DNA from: Victivallis lenta
GTDB taxonomy: Bacteria > Verrucomicrobiota > Lentisphaeria > Victivallales > Victivallaceae
DNA length: 64,000 bases
Direction of reading: 5' to 3'
Assembly: GCF_009695545.1 (NCBI RefSeq)
Contig: NZ_VUNS01000009.1
Coordinates: forward strand, 1 to 64,000
Part shown: positions 43,568 through 53,039 of the stretch, one piece after another
How positions within the stretch are numbered: the first letter of the stretch is position 1
Layout: the number at the start of each line of letters is the position of its first letter
The notes under the pieces: generated by a model
What the model was told of the DNA's origin: nothing
The model's input: the letters and a program-made list of their open reading frames with translations, nothing else
The model's database searches: none
Translations under genes and position numbers: made by a program

Positions 43568-43977
43568 TCAACTCAACTTCGTACCGCACCCGCACAGAAG
43601 CACCAGCAAAAATCCTGCCGCCGCAGTTCGGGCATTGACCGGCAGCATGATCCGGGAATTCGGGTCTTCAAGCGGCATCGGTCCGGCGGTCTTCCACGGA
43701 ATATCGAGCTTGAGCGCTTTCCGGATAAACCAGGTTTCGGCGGAAAAAGGGAGACTCCTCCGTCACCGTTTTCACGATCGAGATCAGCCCCGGACCATCG
43801 GCCGGGCTCGAAACATGACGGCCGGGGCAGAACGGGCAGACCACCTTCCCGCCCTGCGGCTGGACCGTCTCCTGCGACTCCGAAACGATCAGCGGCGTCC
43901 CGCTCGAAGACTCCCGGAAATTTCCATGCGAAGACACCGGGTCCGGCATCCTGCTTCACGGCATCGATAACCGTCAT
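43568..43977 (-). pseudogene. decayed SPFH-domain (virion-core/YdjI-like) protein gene
   Basis: Three frames together give recognisable pieces of an SPFH-domain protein of the YdjI type: DAVKQDAGPGVFAWKFPG from the ATG at 43977; then, after a frameshift near 43910, SGTPLIVSESQETV, CPGRHVSS and GLISIVKTVTEESPF; then, after a second frameshift near 43740 (at an A5/G3 run), TWFIRKALKLDIPWKTAGP and RIMLPVNAR. The rest of the SPFH domain and the C-terminal part are missing. This means a 5' fragment with at least two frameshifts, so no functional product. Sequencing error could explain one shift but not the truncation. Confidence 0.7.
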
Positions 43978-44220
43978 TGCTGCCTGCCTTTCACATATTT
44001 CGGGAAGCGGACGGAAAACGGCTGCGCGGCATATCTCCGCCCATCATAACAGATATCCGGAATAACATAATTCCGGTCAGGGAAAAAAACAAGCGCCGGA
44101 AATGCGCGAATCCGTATTTTTGCCTCATCGCCGTTCAGCCGGGAAAAAAATGAGTTCCGGCCCGCGGCGCATTTCAGCCGCAAACCGGAACCATCCGTCT
44201 GCACCGGACCGGGGGAGCAC

Positions 44221-47200
44221 CTATTCCGGAATCACCTCGATCGCGTTCAGGAAACGCACCGACGGATGCACTCCGTCCGGCACCGTAAAGTCGAGTGTCA
44301 GCATGCCGTCCGTCACTTCGATGCCTTTCATTTCACGCACGATCGCCCGGTTGAAGCTGCCCGTCTCCCGGAACAGGTCGAAGTTGTCGAGGAATCTGCG
44401 CCCGTTGACCGTCAGCGTAAAGACTCCCCTCCCCTCCTTTGCATTCGGTTCGTAGCCGATCTTCAGATAGACCCTCACCGTGTAAGCGCCGTTGCGGACC
44501 TTGAACCGGTAGGCGTCGAGATTGTACGCCTCCGTCGCATAGAGTTCGGGGTCGTCGGTACCTTCGATGTTCTGAATCGCCCGCCCGATCTGGCTGCCGT
44601 CGCTGACGGAGCCGTAAACGCCGTCCCACGGATGATCCGGGAAGAAGAGCGTGCCGTCCTTCGCCACATAATAGTCATACTCGCCGCTGCCGCAGTTCAC
44701 CGCAAAACGCGACGCCCGGATCATCTCCTGCCGCTTCAGCAAATGGCCGTTTTCCGCCGGCGGCAACTGCCGGATCACGCCGTTCAGCAGCTTCGAAAAC
44801 AGCAGCCGGTGCGCTTCGGCGTACTCGTTCCGCCCGACGGCGCGCTTCGCTTCCCCGAGTTTCTTCTCGGCCCTGTCGGATGCGAGCCCGGCCTTCCGCA
44901 GAAACTCCAAGGTCCTGTCGAGCTCCTTCAGGCGCTTTGCGGCCGCCTGCCGCTGGCGCTCCGAAATCTGCGCGCCTTCAACTTTCGGAGCAACTTTGCC
45001 CGGAGTGAAAAAACTGCGCAGTTCGTACGCCTTCAGCGGCAGCGTCAATTTGCCGTCGGGCGGAACCGCCAGCGATTCTCCGGTCGAAAGATCCGTGACA
45101 ATGGTGTCCGCCGGGAGCGAAAGCGTAACTGCGCCGGCGTCCCAGAGCAAACTCGCCGCATAGAAATAGGTGCCGTCCTTCGCCTCGAAATAGCGGACGG
45201 TCACCGGGTCGTGCGGTCCTTCGGCAAGCGTGAACGGCTCGGCCGGCAGCGCCGTATAGGCCCGGGCGAACTCGCGCGCTTCGGCGTCGCGCCCCCAGGT
45301 CCCGATCGGCTGCGCGCCGATGAGAATCCGGGAGGCGTCGGCCGCCGCGACGTTGAACACCAGCTCCTTCAGGAAGAACCGCCCGTGCGGCTTGACGTCC
45401 GCATTCTGGAAGTAAGCCTTGAACACATCCGGCTGCAGCGAATCGTTGAAGGTCTCGAAGTATTGCAGATAGCTGTTGGCCACGCCGGCCGGACCGAACG
45501 GCTTCATGCGCTCGAAGTCGTAGAGCTGCTCGTCGATGGTCGACTCCGGCTTGCCCCAATGCTTCGCCCAGCGATAGTCGGTCGCAAAACGCATGGCCGC
45601 GAGCCGGAAGCCCGGGATTTTCGCCGCGGCGCCGAGGTCGAGCGCGCTGTTTTCATAATACCATTTCGCCGTGTCGATGCCGTCGCCGCTCTCGAGCGCA
45701 TAACTGCCGCGCAGCGGTTCGCCGCTGACCGACAGGACCGTCGACAGCGCCGGATTCGCGGCCTTCACCACCGCCGCAACTTCGGTCAGGAAGGAGGTGA
45801 GCCCGTCGGCCCGGAATTTCAACCATTCATCGCGGTAACGGCCGTTCAGCAGTTCGTAACGCTCCTTCATCGACTCCGGCAGCGCGATGTTCCGCAACCG
45901 CGCGAATTCGCCGGCGGTCCAGTTGTCGTAGCCGTGTTCGGCATTCAGCGTAAAACCGCCCCAGAGGTCGATCCCGCGGAAACCCGGCAGATTGCCGTAC
46001 CGCCCGACGATCCTCCGGATGTGATCGAGAATCAGCCGGCGCGCCTCGGGGTGGAAAAAGTTCGGCGCGGCCGATTCGGCGGCTTCATCCCTGTAATCGT
46101 AAAGCAGAAATCCCTTTTCGCGCAGCGCGGCGCGGTTCTGCGGCTGGAGGTTGAACTCCGGCAGATTGTAGATGTTCACGCTCGATACGAAATCGATGCC
46201 GCTGCCGTGCAGCATGCGGAGAAAGAGCGGCACATCGCCCGGCGCATACGGCAGAAGCCCGTTCCCGACATAGTTGTTCAGCGGATAGAAGCAGAAGTCG
46301 TAGCGAAGGAGCGAGTACGAAAGCATATTCTGCCCTGTGTAGTTCATGTATTCGGCGAGACGGTCGGCCACCCGCCCGGTGCGGAACGGGCTCCGGACCC
46401 GGCTCTCAATGTCGTAGCCGAAGGTCATATCGACGGTCTGGTCCTCGTCGAGATGGCCGAAGCTGCGCGGACGGCAGCCGTCCGGCATTTTCACGGCAAG
46501 TCCGGGCAGCCCCTCCGGCAGTTCGTAGACGCTGACCCGCGACACGGCGGCCGGAAGATGGTCAATCATGGTGCGCGCCTCGAAGAGATAGCGCGATTCA
46601 CCGGGGTAGAACAGATAACGCGTCTTCACCATCCTGCCGGAGTTCGGATACTCGTCCCCGGCTTGAATGCCGCCCTCGAGGCGGTCGCGATGCATCGCCT
46701 CATCGCTTTTCACATACAGATAGAGCCCCATCGAGCGCGGTTTGTCGTCGGGCCACTCGATTTCGAGCAGGACCGGCCTGCCCCGGCGGTGCATGGCCCC
46801 GAACGGAATCTCGAAAGCGAAACGGTTCCCCTTGCGTTCCCCGGCCTCTGTGTACTTCCCGGCCTCGGAACTGCCCTGCCGGACCGGCGCATCCGCGAGA
46901 AATCCGCTCAGCGGAGGAGCGGTCAGATCACGGGTGAAAATCCGCGCTCCGATCTTCAGCTCCGTTCCGGCAGCGGCGGTTTTCCGCTCATACTCCGGGC
47001 GGTAGACGGTCACCGGGAAACTCCGCCGGGCAGGAACTCCCTCCGGGTTTTCGATCTCCGCCTGCAGGTGGTAGAGCTTCTGCGGCAGCTTTCCGGCCCG
47101 CAGGGCAAAGCGCTGCACGCCGGTTGTCCCGACTGGATTGAAGGAGCCCCGGCACAACACCTTTTTCTCCTCCGGGTCGCAGAGCTTCAGCGTGAGTTTC

Positions 47201-48546
47201 CGCGCCGCGAGCGGTTCGTCCGGATCGTATCCGTCCGGCTTCGGCACGCTGTAGAAATCCGCCGGAGCCGCAGCGACTTCGAGGACAACCTCCTCATCGG
47301 TCGTAAAGGCGGCCTTGTCAAGCATCAGGTCGAACGGGACGAAGCGGCGGAATTCGGCGGAGACCTCCCGCCAGGTCAGCGGGCGGTTGTAAACTTTGAA
47401 CTCATCGATCGCTCCGTCGGCCGCGCGGACGAGACCGTTCGTCTCCGGCGCGGAGCCGACCAGCAGCTGTTTCACCTTGCCGAAATCGAAGTTGCCGATC
47501 CGGACCGGTTTCTCATCCATCCAGGTCGAACCGATTTTGTACGGCAGAGCGTTGACATAGATCGTGCTCCAGCCGCTGTTGTCATAGACGAACGCGAGAT
47601 GAATCCAGTCGCCGGGGTGATTGATCGCCCGCATCATGCGGGCCAGCGAAACCGGCTCGAGGTCGCCGCGGCGCGGAAAATCGGCGCGCAGCCAGTTCCA
47701 CCAGAAGATGTTCACGGCGTTTTTCCCGCTCTCATCCTGCCCGGTAAGCAGATGGTACCACGGCATCGAATCGCGCACCTCGCCCTCCCAGTCCGGCCGG
47801 AACCAGAAGCTGAACGCCCCCTGCGACGGATTCAGCCGGACCGGGAAACAGATCCCGGAGTTTCCGTTCCGCAGGGTGCGGATCACTGCCGCCTGACCGC
47901 TCAAACCGGGTTCGAACGAGACGCCGCCGCTCCCCGCCGCCCTGACCGGCCCCGCGTCGGCCGTACCGTCGAACGGCGCATACAGAATCGGCGGAGCCGC
48001 CGGGTCGGCCGCCGTATTCGCCGCCTCGAGCTCCTCGAGCGAGGCGCTGCGGAGCGCGAGGTCGCCGCGGTATCCGTAAGCCTGCACCTCCGCAAGTTCC
48101 CCGAGATCGAAGTCGATGCTGCCGACATACTTCCGGTTGCAGCTGATTTCGATGAAACCGCCGCGGTATTCGAGTTCGAGCTTCGTCCAGGCGTTTGACA
48201 GCGTGCCGGAGAGCTTCGGTGCGATCGGACCTATCGCCTCTTCGCCGCCGGAGAGCGGAACATAGTTGACCGTGTCGCCGCGCGTCAGCAGATGAAGCTT
48301 GCGCCTGCTCCCGACCAGCAGGAACCCGCAGTGCTGCCCGGCCGGATTCAAATTGAAAGTCTGGAACTCGGCGGCGAACCGGAAGTTCGTCCTGCCGCCG
48401 CCGTCGAACAGCGGAACGGTTTTCATCTCCTTCCGCCGTGTTTTCACGGTCAGCATCTTCTGCGGCTCATCATCGAACCGGACCGTTTCGGCATACAGTA
48501 CCCCCGCGGCGGCGATGAGCGCCGCCGAAACCATCCATCGATTCAT
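44221..48546 (-). CDS. very large secreted glycoside hydrolase-like protein with LamG and malectin-like domains
   Basis: 1441-residue exported protein (signal MNRWMVSAALIAAAGVLYAE). It has a lectin-like beta-sandwich (about 20-175), then a LamG/concanavalin domain (about 190-420, ending AIDEFKVYNRPLTWREVSAE), beta-rich linkers, a TIM-barrel-like region (about 770-1100, NLPGFRGIDLWGGFTLNAEH, STVLSVSGEPLRG), a helical segment, and a C-terminal malectin-like carbohydrate-binding domain (SRFAVNCGSGEYDYYVAKDG to the end). The barrel resembles GH42/clan GH-A, but catalytic Glu assignment is uncertain. It follows a pseudopilin gene and a LacI gene on the same strand, 70 nt after the pseudopilin stop. 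Confidence 0.78.
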   Translation of the reverse strand: MNRWMVSAALIAAAGVLYAETVRFDDEPQKMLTVKTRRKEMKTVPLFDGGGRTNFRFAAEFQTFNLNPAGQHCGFLLVGSRRKLHLLTRGDTVNYVPLSGGEEAIGPIAPKLSGTLSNAWTKLELEYRGGFIEISCNRKYVGSIDFDLGELAEVQAYGYRGDLALRSASLEELEAANTAADPAAPPILYAPFDGTADAGPVRAAGSGGVSFEPGLSGQAAVIRTLRNGNSGICFPVRLNPSQGAFSFWFRPDWEGEVRDSMPWYHLLTGQDESGKNAVNIFWWNWLRADFPRRGDLEPVSLARMMRAINHPGDWIHLAFVYDNSGWSTIYVNALPYKIGSTWMDEKPVRIGNFDFGKVKQLLVGSAPETNGLVRAADGAIDEFKVYNRPLTWREVSAEFRRFVPFDLMLDKAAFTTDEEVVLEVAAAPADFYSVPKPDGYDPDEPLAARKLTLKLCDPEEKKVLCRGSFNPVGTTGVQRFALRAGKLPQKLYHLQAEIENPEGVPARRSFPVTVYRPEYERKTAAAGTELKIGARIFTRDLTAPPLSGFLADAPVRQGSSEAGKYTEAGERKGNRFAFEIPFGAMHRRGRPVLLEIEWPDDKPRSMGLYLYVKSDEAMHRDRLEGGIQAGDEYPNSGRMVKTRYLFYPGESRYLFEARTMIDHLPAAVSRVSVYELPEGLPGLAVKMPDGCRPRSFGHLDEDQTVDMTFGYDIESRVRSPFRTGRVADRLAEYMNYTGQNMLSYSLLRYDFCFYPLNNYVGNGLLPYAPGDVPLFLRMLHGSGIDFVSSVNIYNLPEFNLQPQNRAALREKGFLLYDYRDEAAESAAPNFFHPEARRLILDHIRRIVGRYGNLPGFRGIDLWGGFTLNAEHGYDNWTAGEFARLRNIALPESMKERYELLNGRYRDEWLKFRADGLTSFLTEVAAVVKAANPALSTVLSVSGEPLRGSYALESGDGIDTAKWYYENSALDLGAAAKIPGFRLAAMRFATDYRWAKHWGKPESTIDEQLYDFERMKPFGPAGVANSYLQYFETFNDSLQPDVFKAYFQNADVKPHGRFFLKELVFNVAAADASRILIGAQPIGTWGRDAEAREFARAYTALPAEPFTLAEGPHDPVTVRYFEAKDGTYFYAASLLWDAGAVTLSLPADTIVTDLSTGESLAVPPDGKLTLPLKAYELRSFFTPGKVAPKVEGAQISERQRQAAAKRLKELDRTLEFLRKAGLASDRAEKKLGEAKRAVGRNEYAEAHRLLFSKLLNGVIRQLPPAENGHLLKRQEMIRASRFAVNCGSGEYDYYVAKDGTLFFPDHPWDGVYGSVSDGSQIGRAIQNIEGTDDPELYATEAYNLDAYRFKVRNGAYTVRVYLKIGYEPNAKEGRGVFTLTVNGRRFLDNFDLFRETGSFNRAIVREMKGIEVTDGMLTLDFTVPDGVHPSVRFLNAIEVIPE

Positions 48547-48615
48547 GTCTCAACTCCGATACGGTTTCCGTGTTTTCTCTTCAAACTCTTTTCCGCCGGT
48601 CTCCGTCCGGAGCGG

Positions 48616-49383
48616 TCACTGATTGTCGGGGTAGGTAAGGTCGTAATGCTGCCGGGCCGAGGTATAATCCGTGCCGAAAATCCAGTAGCCGACGATGTCG
48701 TAGTACTTGTAGTTGCGGACGCTGCCGTCGACCGTGGCGATGTTGGTGCCGCCGCCGTGGCCGTCGATATACAGCCCCTGCCCGAACTCTCCGAACGGCG
48801 CCCAGTTCGACGAATAGTAATCGAAACGGTCGATGGAGTTCGCATATCCGACGGCCGCGCCATCGGTTTCGGCTCCGTTCGGATGGCGGTCGAAGGCTTT
48901 ATTGATGCAGGTGAAGAGGAAAATATTCGACGGCCTTTTGATCGATGTGATCTTCTTGCCGGCGGGATTCCGCGGATTCAGATTCGGGTGGTCGCCGAAA
49001 TTCGTCATATTGACATCCGCATTGATCATATACGACAGCGGGCGGGTGTCGCGCCAGAATCCCTTCGTATGCTTGTCGAGTTTGCAGTGGAACACCTTGT
49101 AGCCCTGGCCGGTGTACTTCGAGACCTGCCAGCTCCAGGCGCCGCCATCCTCATCGACCTGATTCACAATCGAAGGGTCGCGCCGGACGGGCACGATATA
49201 ATCGCCGTAGTCGTTCGTGTACATCAATGACGCCTGGCCGACCTGCTTCAGGTTTCCGACGCAGTCGCCGCCGTAGGCGCGTTCGCGCGCCTGCTGCAGC
49301 GCCGGCAGGAGCATGGAGGCGAGAATCCCGATGATTGCAATAACCACCAGCAGTTCGATCAGGGTGAAGCGGTTCCTGTACAT
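48616..49383 (-). CDS. type II secretion-like pseudopilin (DUF1559-like)
   Basis: 255-residue protein with prepilin signal [20 protein letters not shown] and helix [18 protein letters not shown], then [17 protein letters not shown] and a beta-rich head ([18 protein letters not shown], an H-X9-DG variant). The residue before the expected cleavage site is Arg, not Gly. ATG at 49383 follows GGAG. The gene lies between the LacI regulator and the 1441-residue glycosidase, all on the same strand, giving the same regulator-pseudopilin-glycosidase order as at 23.5-29.2 kb. Confidence 0.9.
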   Translation of the reverse strand: MYRNRFTLIELLVVIAIIGILASMLLPALQQARERAYGGDCVGNLKQVGQASLMYTNDYGDYIVPVRRDPSIVNQVDEDGGAWSWQVSKYTGQGYKVFHCKLDKHTKGFWRDTRPLSYMINADVNMTNFGDHPNLNPRNPAGKKITSIKRPSNIFLFTCINKAFDRHPNGAETDGAAVGYANSIDRFDYYSSNWAPFGEFGQGLYIDGHGGGTNIATVDGSVRNYKYYDIVGYWIFGTDYTSARQHYDLTYPDNQ

Positions 49384-49454
49384 GGCACTGTCTCCTTTTG
49401 TTCCGTTATATTTACCGGGAAGCGGTTGCACCAGTGACTCATCCGGAATCCGGA

Positions 49455-50495
49455 TCAGGTCGTCTCGCCGGGAACAAAGATCACCGGCAGTTTTTCCTCA
49501 TCGCCGGAGTCCGTTCCGGAATCCGCCGTTTTCAGCAGCCGCCGGGCGGCGGCGGCCCCGATTTCGAAATCATCCATCGCGACGCGGGTGATTTTCAGGA
49601 TCGATTTTTCTTCGACCAGGCTGTCGCAGCAGGCCACCGCGCACTCCTCCGGAATGCGGATTCCGCGCGACGAAAAGACGTCGCAGCAGCCCCGCGCCGA
49701 ATCGTGGCTCACGAACAGCAGCGCGCTGACCGGGGAGGCTCCGCCGGGAGCGAACGCTTCGGCAAACTCACAGCCGTGCGAATACAGATAGTTGCAGCGC
49801 ATCGGGACAATCGTTTCATCCCAGCCCAGATTATTCGCGTTGAGCGCCTGCCGGATGCCGAGATCCAGCTCGCCCTGCAGGCTCGTCACGTCGTCTCCGT
49901 TCGCGCACCAGCCGATGCGGCGGTGCCCTTTCTCCAGAAGATGCTCCACGGCCAGACGGCTCGCCTCGGTGTAATTCCCCCGGAAACAGGCGGCAGGGTC
50001 CCCGCAGTCCGGACGGGTCGTAATGAACACATGCGGATAACCGTGCTCCCCGAGTTCCGCGTAAAAGCGGTCCGCGCTGGCCGCCCCCCAGATGAATACG
50101 CCGTCGAGCTGTTTGCTGCGGAAAATATTCAGATACTCCTTGCCGGAAACGAAGTCGCGGTCCGCGAAAATCAGCAGGACCCGGTAGCCCTCCGGCGAAA
50201 TCGTCTCTTCGATGCCGGCCAGAATCCGCATCAGGTGCTGGTCCTCGAACATCCGCCGCATCGGAAAGTCGAACCGGGGCAGCACAAGCCCGAAAACGCC
50301 GGAGCGGTTCGAAAAAAGCCGCCGCGCATTGATGTTCGGCACATAGTCGAGCGTGCGCACCGCGTCGAGGATCTTCTGCCTGGTCGCGACGGATACCCGG
50401 GTGCGCCCCATCCGGTTGCTCAGCACCCGCGAAACCGTCCCCGGCGACACTCCGGCCGCCCGGGCGACATCCCGCATATTCACGTTCTCCGGCAT
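49455..50495 (-). CDS. LacI-family transcriptional regulator
   Basis: 346-residue repressor. The N-terminal HTH ([20 protein letters not shown], about residues 5-25) is followed by a hinge ([19 protein letters not shown]) and a periplasmic-binding-like core with [20 protein letters not shown] and [14 protein letters not shown]. It should bind a sugar or oligosaccharide effector. ATG at 50495 has AGGAAGGAA just upstream. Expressed from a perfect consensus promoter (50540-50568) with a palindromic site at 50515-50530 between the -10 and the start, so autoregulation is likely. The pseudopilin-glycosidase unit and the GH95 gene are the expected targets. Confidence 0.93.
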   Translation of the reverse strand: MPENVNMRDVARAAGVSPGTVSRVLSNRMGRTRVSVATRQKILDAVRTLDYVPNINARRLFSNRSGVFGLVLPRFDFPMRRMFEDQHLMRILAGIEETISPEGYRVLLIFADRDFVSGKEYLNIFRSKQLDGVFIWGAASADRFYAELGEHGYPHVFITTRPDCGDPAACFRGNYTEASRLAVEHLLEKGHRRIGWCANGDDVTSLQGELDLGIRQALNANNLGWDETIVPMRCNYLYSHGCEFAEAFAPGGASPVSALLFVSHDSARGCCDVFSSRGIRIPEECAVACCDSLVEEKSILKITRVAMDDFEIGAAAARRLLKTADSGTDSGDEEKLPVIFVPGETT

Positions 50496-50514
50496 TCGTT
50501 TCCTTCCTGACAAC

Positions 50515-50530
50515 AAACAACATGTTGTTT
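50515..50530. promoter_or_regulatory. 16-bp palindromic operator
   Basis: AAACAACATGTTGTTT is a perfect 16-bp palindrome located 10 bp downstream of the -10 of the LacI gene promoter, the place where a bound repressor would block transcription. Binding by the adjacent LacI protein is inferred; no second exact copy was found by eye. Confidence 0.65.
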
Positions 50531-50539
50531 CACCCTATA

Positions 50540-50568
50540 ATTATACCAAAACAAACCGCTGTTGTCAA
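50540..50568 (-). promoter_or_regulatory. consensus sigma-70 promoter of the LacI gene
   Basis: On the minus strand TTGACA (50568-50563) and TATAAT (50545-50540) with a 17-bp spacer, a perfect consensus. The strong promoter plus palindrome suggests tight autorepression. Confidence 0.88.
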
Positions 50569-50608
50569 TAGCCGCGCCGTCTTTTTTGCGATTATTCCGG
50601 CGGCGGGG

Positions 50609-50637
50609 TTGACGGCCGGTGCTCCGCGGTGTACGTT
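50609..50637 (+). promoter_or_regulatory. sigma-70-like promoter of the GH95 gene
   Basis: TTGACG at 50609-50614 and TACGTT at 50632-50637 with a 17-bp spacer, 25 nt upstream of the start at 50663. Confidence 0.5.
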
Positions 50638-50662
50638 GTTGGAAACATTTCGGGAGGGATTC

Positions 50663-52978
50663 ATGACGAACGGACAACATCTTCTCTTTTACCGGAACCC
50701 GGCCCGCTGCTGGGAGGAAGCGCTTCCGCTCGGAAACGGCCGCATCGGCGCCATGGTCTACGGCCGTGCCGACGAGGAGCTCATCGAACTCAACGAAGAT
50801 ACCCTGTGGGGCGGACGGCCGCGCAGCTTCGACGGCGGCGGCTATTTCGAACAGCTCGGCGAAGCCCGCAGGCTCCTGCGGGAGCGGAGGTTTGCCGAAG
50901 CGGACGAATTCATCTCCTCGCATATGCTGCATTACGACAGCGAAGGGTATCTTCCGGCCGGGCGGCTGAAACTCCGCTTTGCCGGTCCGCTTCCGGACGG
51001 AGAATACCGCCGGGAGCTGGAGCTGTCGGAGGCCGTCGCCGCGACCCGGACCGGCGGACTCCTCTGCGAATGGTTCGTCTCCGCCCCGCATCAGGTGCTC
51101 GTCATGCGCTGTACCGCGACCGTCCCCGGAACGGCCGGCTTCGCGCTGTCGCTCGATTCGCCGCTGCGGCACACTGTCGGCATCGAAGCGGGAGACCTCT
51201 TCCTGAACGGCGTCTGCCCGGTTCACGCCCGCGGGGACGAAATCACCGAGACCGATGCGGAAGGGCGCGGCGGAATCCGTTTCGAAATCCGCGCCCGGCT
51301 GCTGGCCGAAGGGGGAACCGTCGCAGCCGGAGCAGGCGCCCTGACCGCAAGCGGGGCGGATTCCATCCAGTTGCTTGTCGCGATCCGTTCCGATTTCCGG
51401 GGGTGGAACCGGGAACCGGCCGGCGCGTTTCCGGCCGAAGCGTGCCGTGCCGATCTCGACCGGGCCGCAGCAGCCGGCAGCGACGCGCTCCGGCGCGCCC
51501 ACATCGAAGAGCATCAGCTCTACTACCGGCGCTCAAGCCTCGAATTGCCGGAGGACGCCGCCGACGCGCTGCCGACCGACGAACGGCTGGCCGCCGGCAC
51601 CGGCGCCCCCTCCCCCGCGCTCGCCGCATTGCTCTACAACTACGGGCGCTATCTGCTGCTCGCATCGAGCCGCCCCGGTACCGAGCCCGCCAATCTTCAG
51701 GGCATCTGGAACCGGCACACGCTGCCGCCGTGGGGAAGCAATTACACGACGAACATCAACCTCGAAATGAACTACTGGTCGGCGCTGCCCGCCAACCTGG
51801 CCGAATGCGCCGAGCCGCTGTTCCGCTTTCTGCGCGAAGCCGCCGAGGCGGGGAAGGAGACGGCGGAACGGCTTTATCACGCGCGCGGCTGGTGTCTGCA
51901 CCACAACAGCGACCTCTGGCGCTTCACGTATCCGGCGACGGGCCAGGCGCGCTGGGCGTACTGGCCGGTCGCCGGGCTCTGGCTCTGCCGCCATATCTGC
52001 GAATATTACCGCTTTACCGGGAATCTCGAGTTTCTGCGCGAAGCCTATCCGCTCCTGCGCGGCAGCGCCGCATTCGCGCTCGACCTGCTGACCGGGGATG
52101 AAAGCGGCGCACTCGGGACTTCGCCGTCCACCTCGCCCGAAAACGGTTTTCTCGATCCCGAAAGCGGCAGAACCGCGACCGTCTGCGCCTGCGGCAGCAG
52201 CATGGACCTCGAGCTGATTCGCGAATGCTTCCTGAACCTGGCCGAAGCCGCCGCGGAACTCGGGCTCGACGAACCGCTGCTCGCGGAGAGCGAACCCGCG
52301 CTCGCCCGGCTCCGCCGGCCCGGAATCGGCGAAGCCGGACAGCTGCTCGAATACGACGAAGCGTATGAGGAAGCCGAGCCGCACCACCGCCATCTGTCGC
52401 ATCTGTACGGCGTCTACCCCGGAGAACTCTTCACGCCCGATTGCGATCCGGAGCGCTATGAAGCCGCGCGGATTTCGCTGATCCGCCGCGGCGACCGCAG
52501 CACCGGCTGGGCCATGTGCTGGCGCCTCGCCCTCTGGGCCCGCTTCCGCGACGGCGGCAGGGCGGAGGCCGTGCTGAAGGAGTTCCTGACCCCGGTGGAC
52601 CCCGCGGCGGAAACCTCTTATCAATCCGGCGGCATCTATCCGAATCTGCTCTCGGCGCACCCGCCGTTCCAGATCGACGCGAATCTCGGCATTCCGGCCG
52701 CAATCGCGGAGCTGCTCGTACAGAGCCATCGCCGGAGTGCCGACGGCACGATGATCCTCGACCTGCTGCCGGCACTGCCGCCGGGCTGGGAGGAAGGGAA
52801 ACTGACCGGCGTCCGCGCCCGGAACGGCGTGACGCTCGACCTGGCCTGGAAAAACAGCCGGGTCGCCGCCGTCCGCATCCGGGCGGCAAAGCCGGTGAAG
52901 GTGGAGCTGAATGCGCCGCGCTTCACCCGCCGCGTCGAAGCCGGACCCGAAGCGCAGTTTCTCACCTCCTATCAATGA
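50663..52978 (+). CDS. GH95-type alpha-L-fucosidase/galactosidase-like glycosidase
   Basis: 771-residue enzyme of family GH95, with no signal peptide, so cytoplasmic. The N-terminal beta-sandwich shows EALPLGNGRIGAMVYGR and ELNEDTLWGGRP. The (alpha/alpha)6 barrel has PANLQGIWN, NYTTNINLEMNYW and PSTSPENGF, which are standard for the family; the conserved EPHHRHLSHLYGVYPG and DANLGIPAAI follow. Known members remove alpha-1,2-fucose or alpha-L-galactose from host or plant glycans. ATG at 50663 has GGGAGGGA upstream. Divergent from the LacI gene, so likely under the same control. Confidence 0.92.
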   Translation: MTNGQHLLFYRNPARCWEEALPLGNGRIGAMVYGRADEELIELNEDTLWGGRPRSFDGGGYFEQLGEARRLLRERRFAEADEFISSHMLHYDSEGYLPAGRLKLRFAGPLPDGEYRRELELSEAVAATRTGGLLCEWFVSAPHQVLVMRCTATVPGTAGFALSLDSPLRHTVGIEAGDLFLNGVCPVHARGDEITETDAEGRGGIRFEIRARLLAEGGTVAAGAGALTASGADSIQLLVAIRSDFRGWNREPAGAFPAEACRADLDRAAAAGSDALRRAHIEEHQLYYRRSSLELPEDAADALPTDERLAAGTGAPSPALAALLYNYGRYLLLASSRPGTEPANLQGIWNRHTLPPWGSNYTTNINLEMNYWSALPANLAECAEPLFRFLREAAEAGKETAERLYHARGWCLHHNSDLWRFTYPATGQARWAYWPVAGLWLCRHICEYYRFTGNLEFLREAYPLLRGSAAFALDLLTGDESGALGTSPSTSPENGFLDPESGRTATVCACGSSMDLELIRECFLNLAEAAAELGLDEPLLAESEPALARLRRPGIGEAGQLLEYDEAYEEAEPHHRHLSHLYGVYPGELFTPDCDPERYEAARISLIRRGDRSTGWAMCWRLALWARFRDGGRAEAVLKEFLTPVDPAAETSYQSGGIYPNLLSAHPPFQIDANLGIPAAIAELLVQSHRRSADGTMILDLLPALPPGWEEGKLTGVRARNGVTLDLAWKNSRVAAVRIRAAKPVKVELNAPRFTRRVEAGPEAQFLTSYQ

Positions 52979-53039
52979 CCGGTGCCGATACGGCTTGCCC
53001 GGCCGCGGAACCCGGGGACGGCTCCGCGACGCACGAAAC

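Noticed and set aside
44266-48198. A 1310-codon open reading frame on the plus strand opposite the large glycosidase.
   Set aside because: It is antisense to a protein with signal peptide, LamG and malectin-like domains; GC-rich third positions produce long open antisense frames. Its translation is low-complexity and rich in Arg, Glu and His.
50536-50541. Plus-strand TATAAT as the promoter of GH95.
   Set aside because: It is the other strand of the palindromic TATAATTATA of the LacI promoter, has no -35 at the correct distance, and a better candidate lies at 50609-50637.
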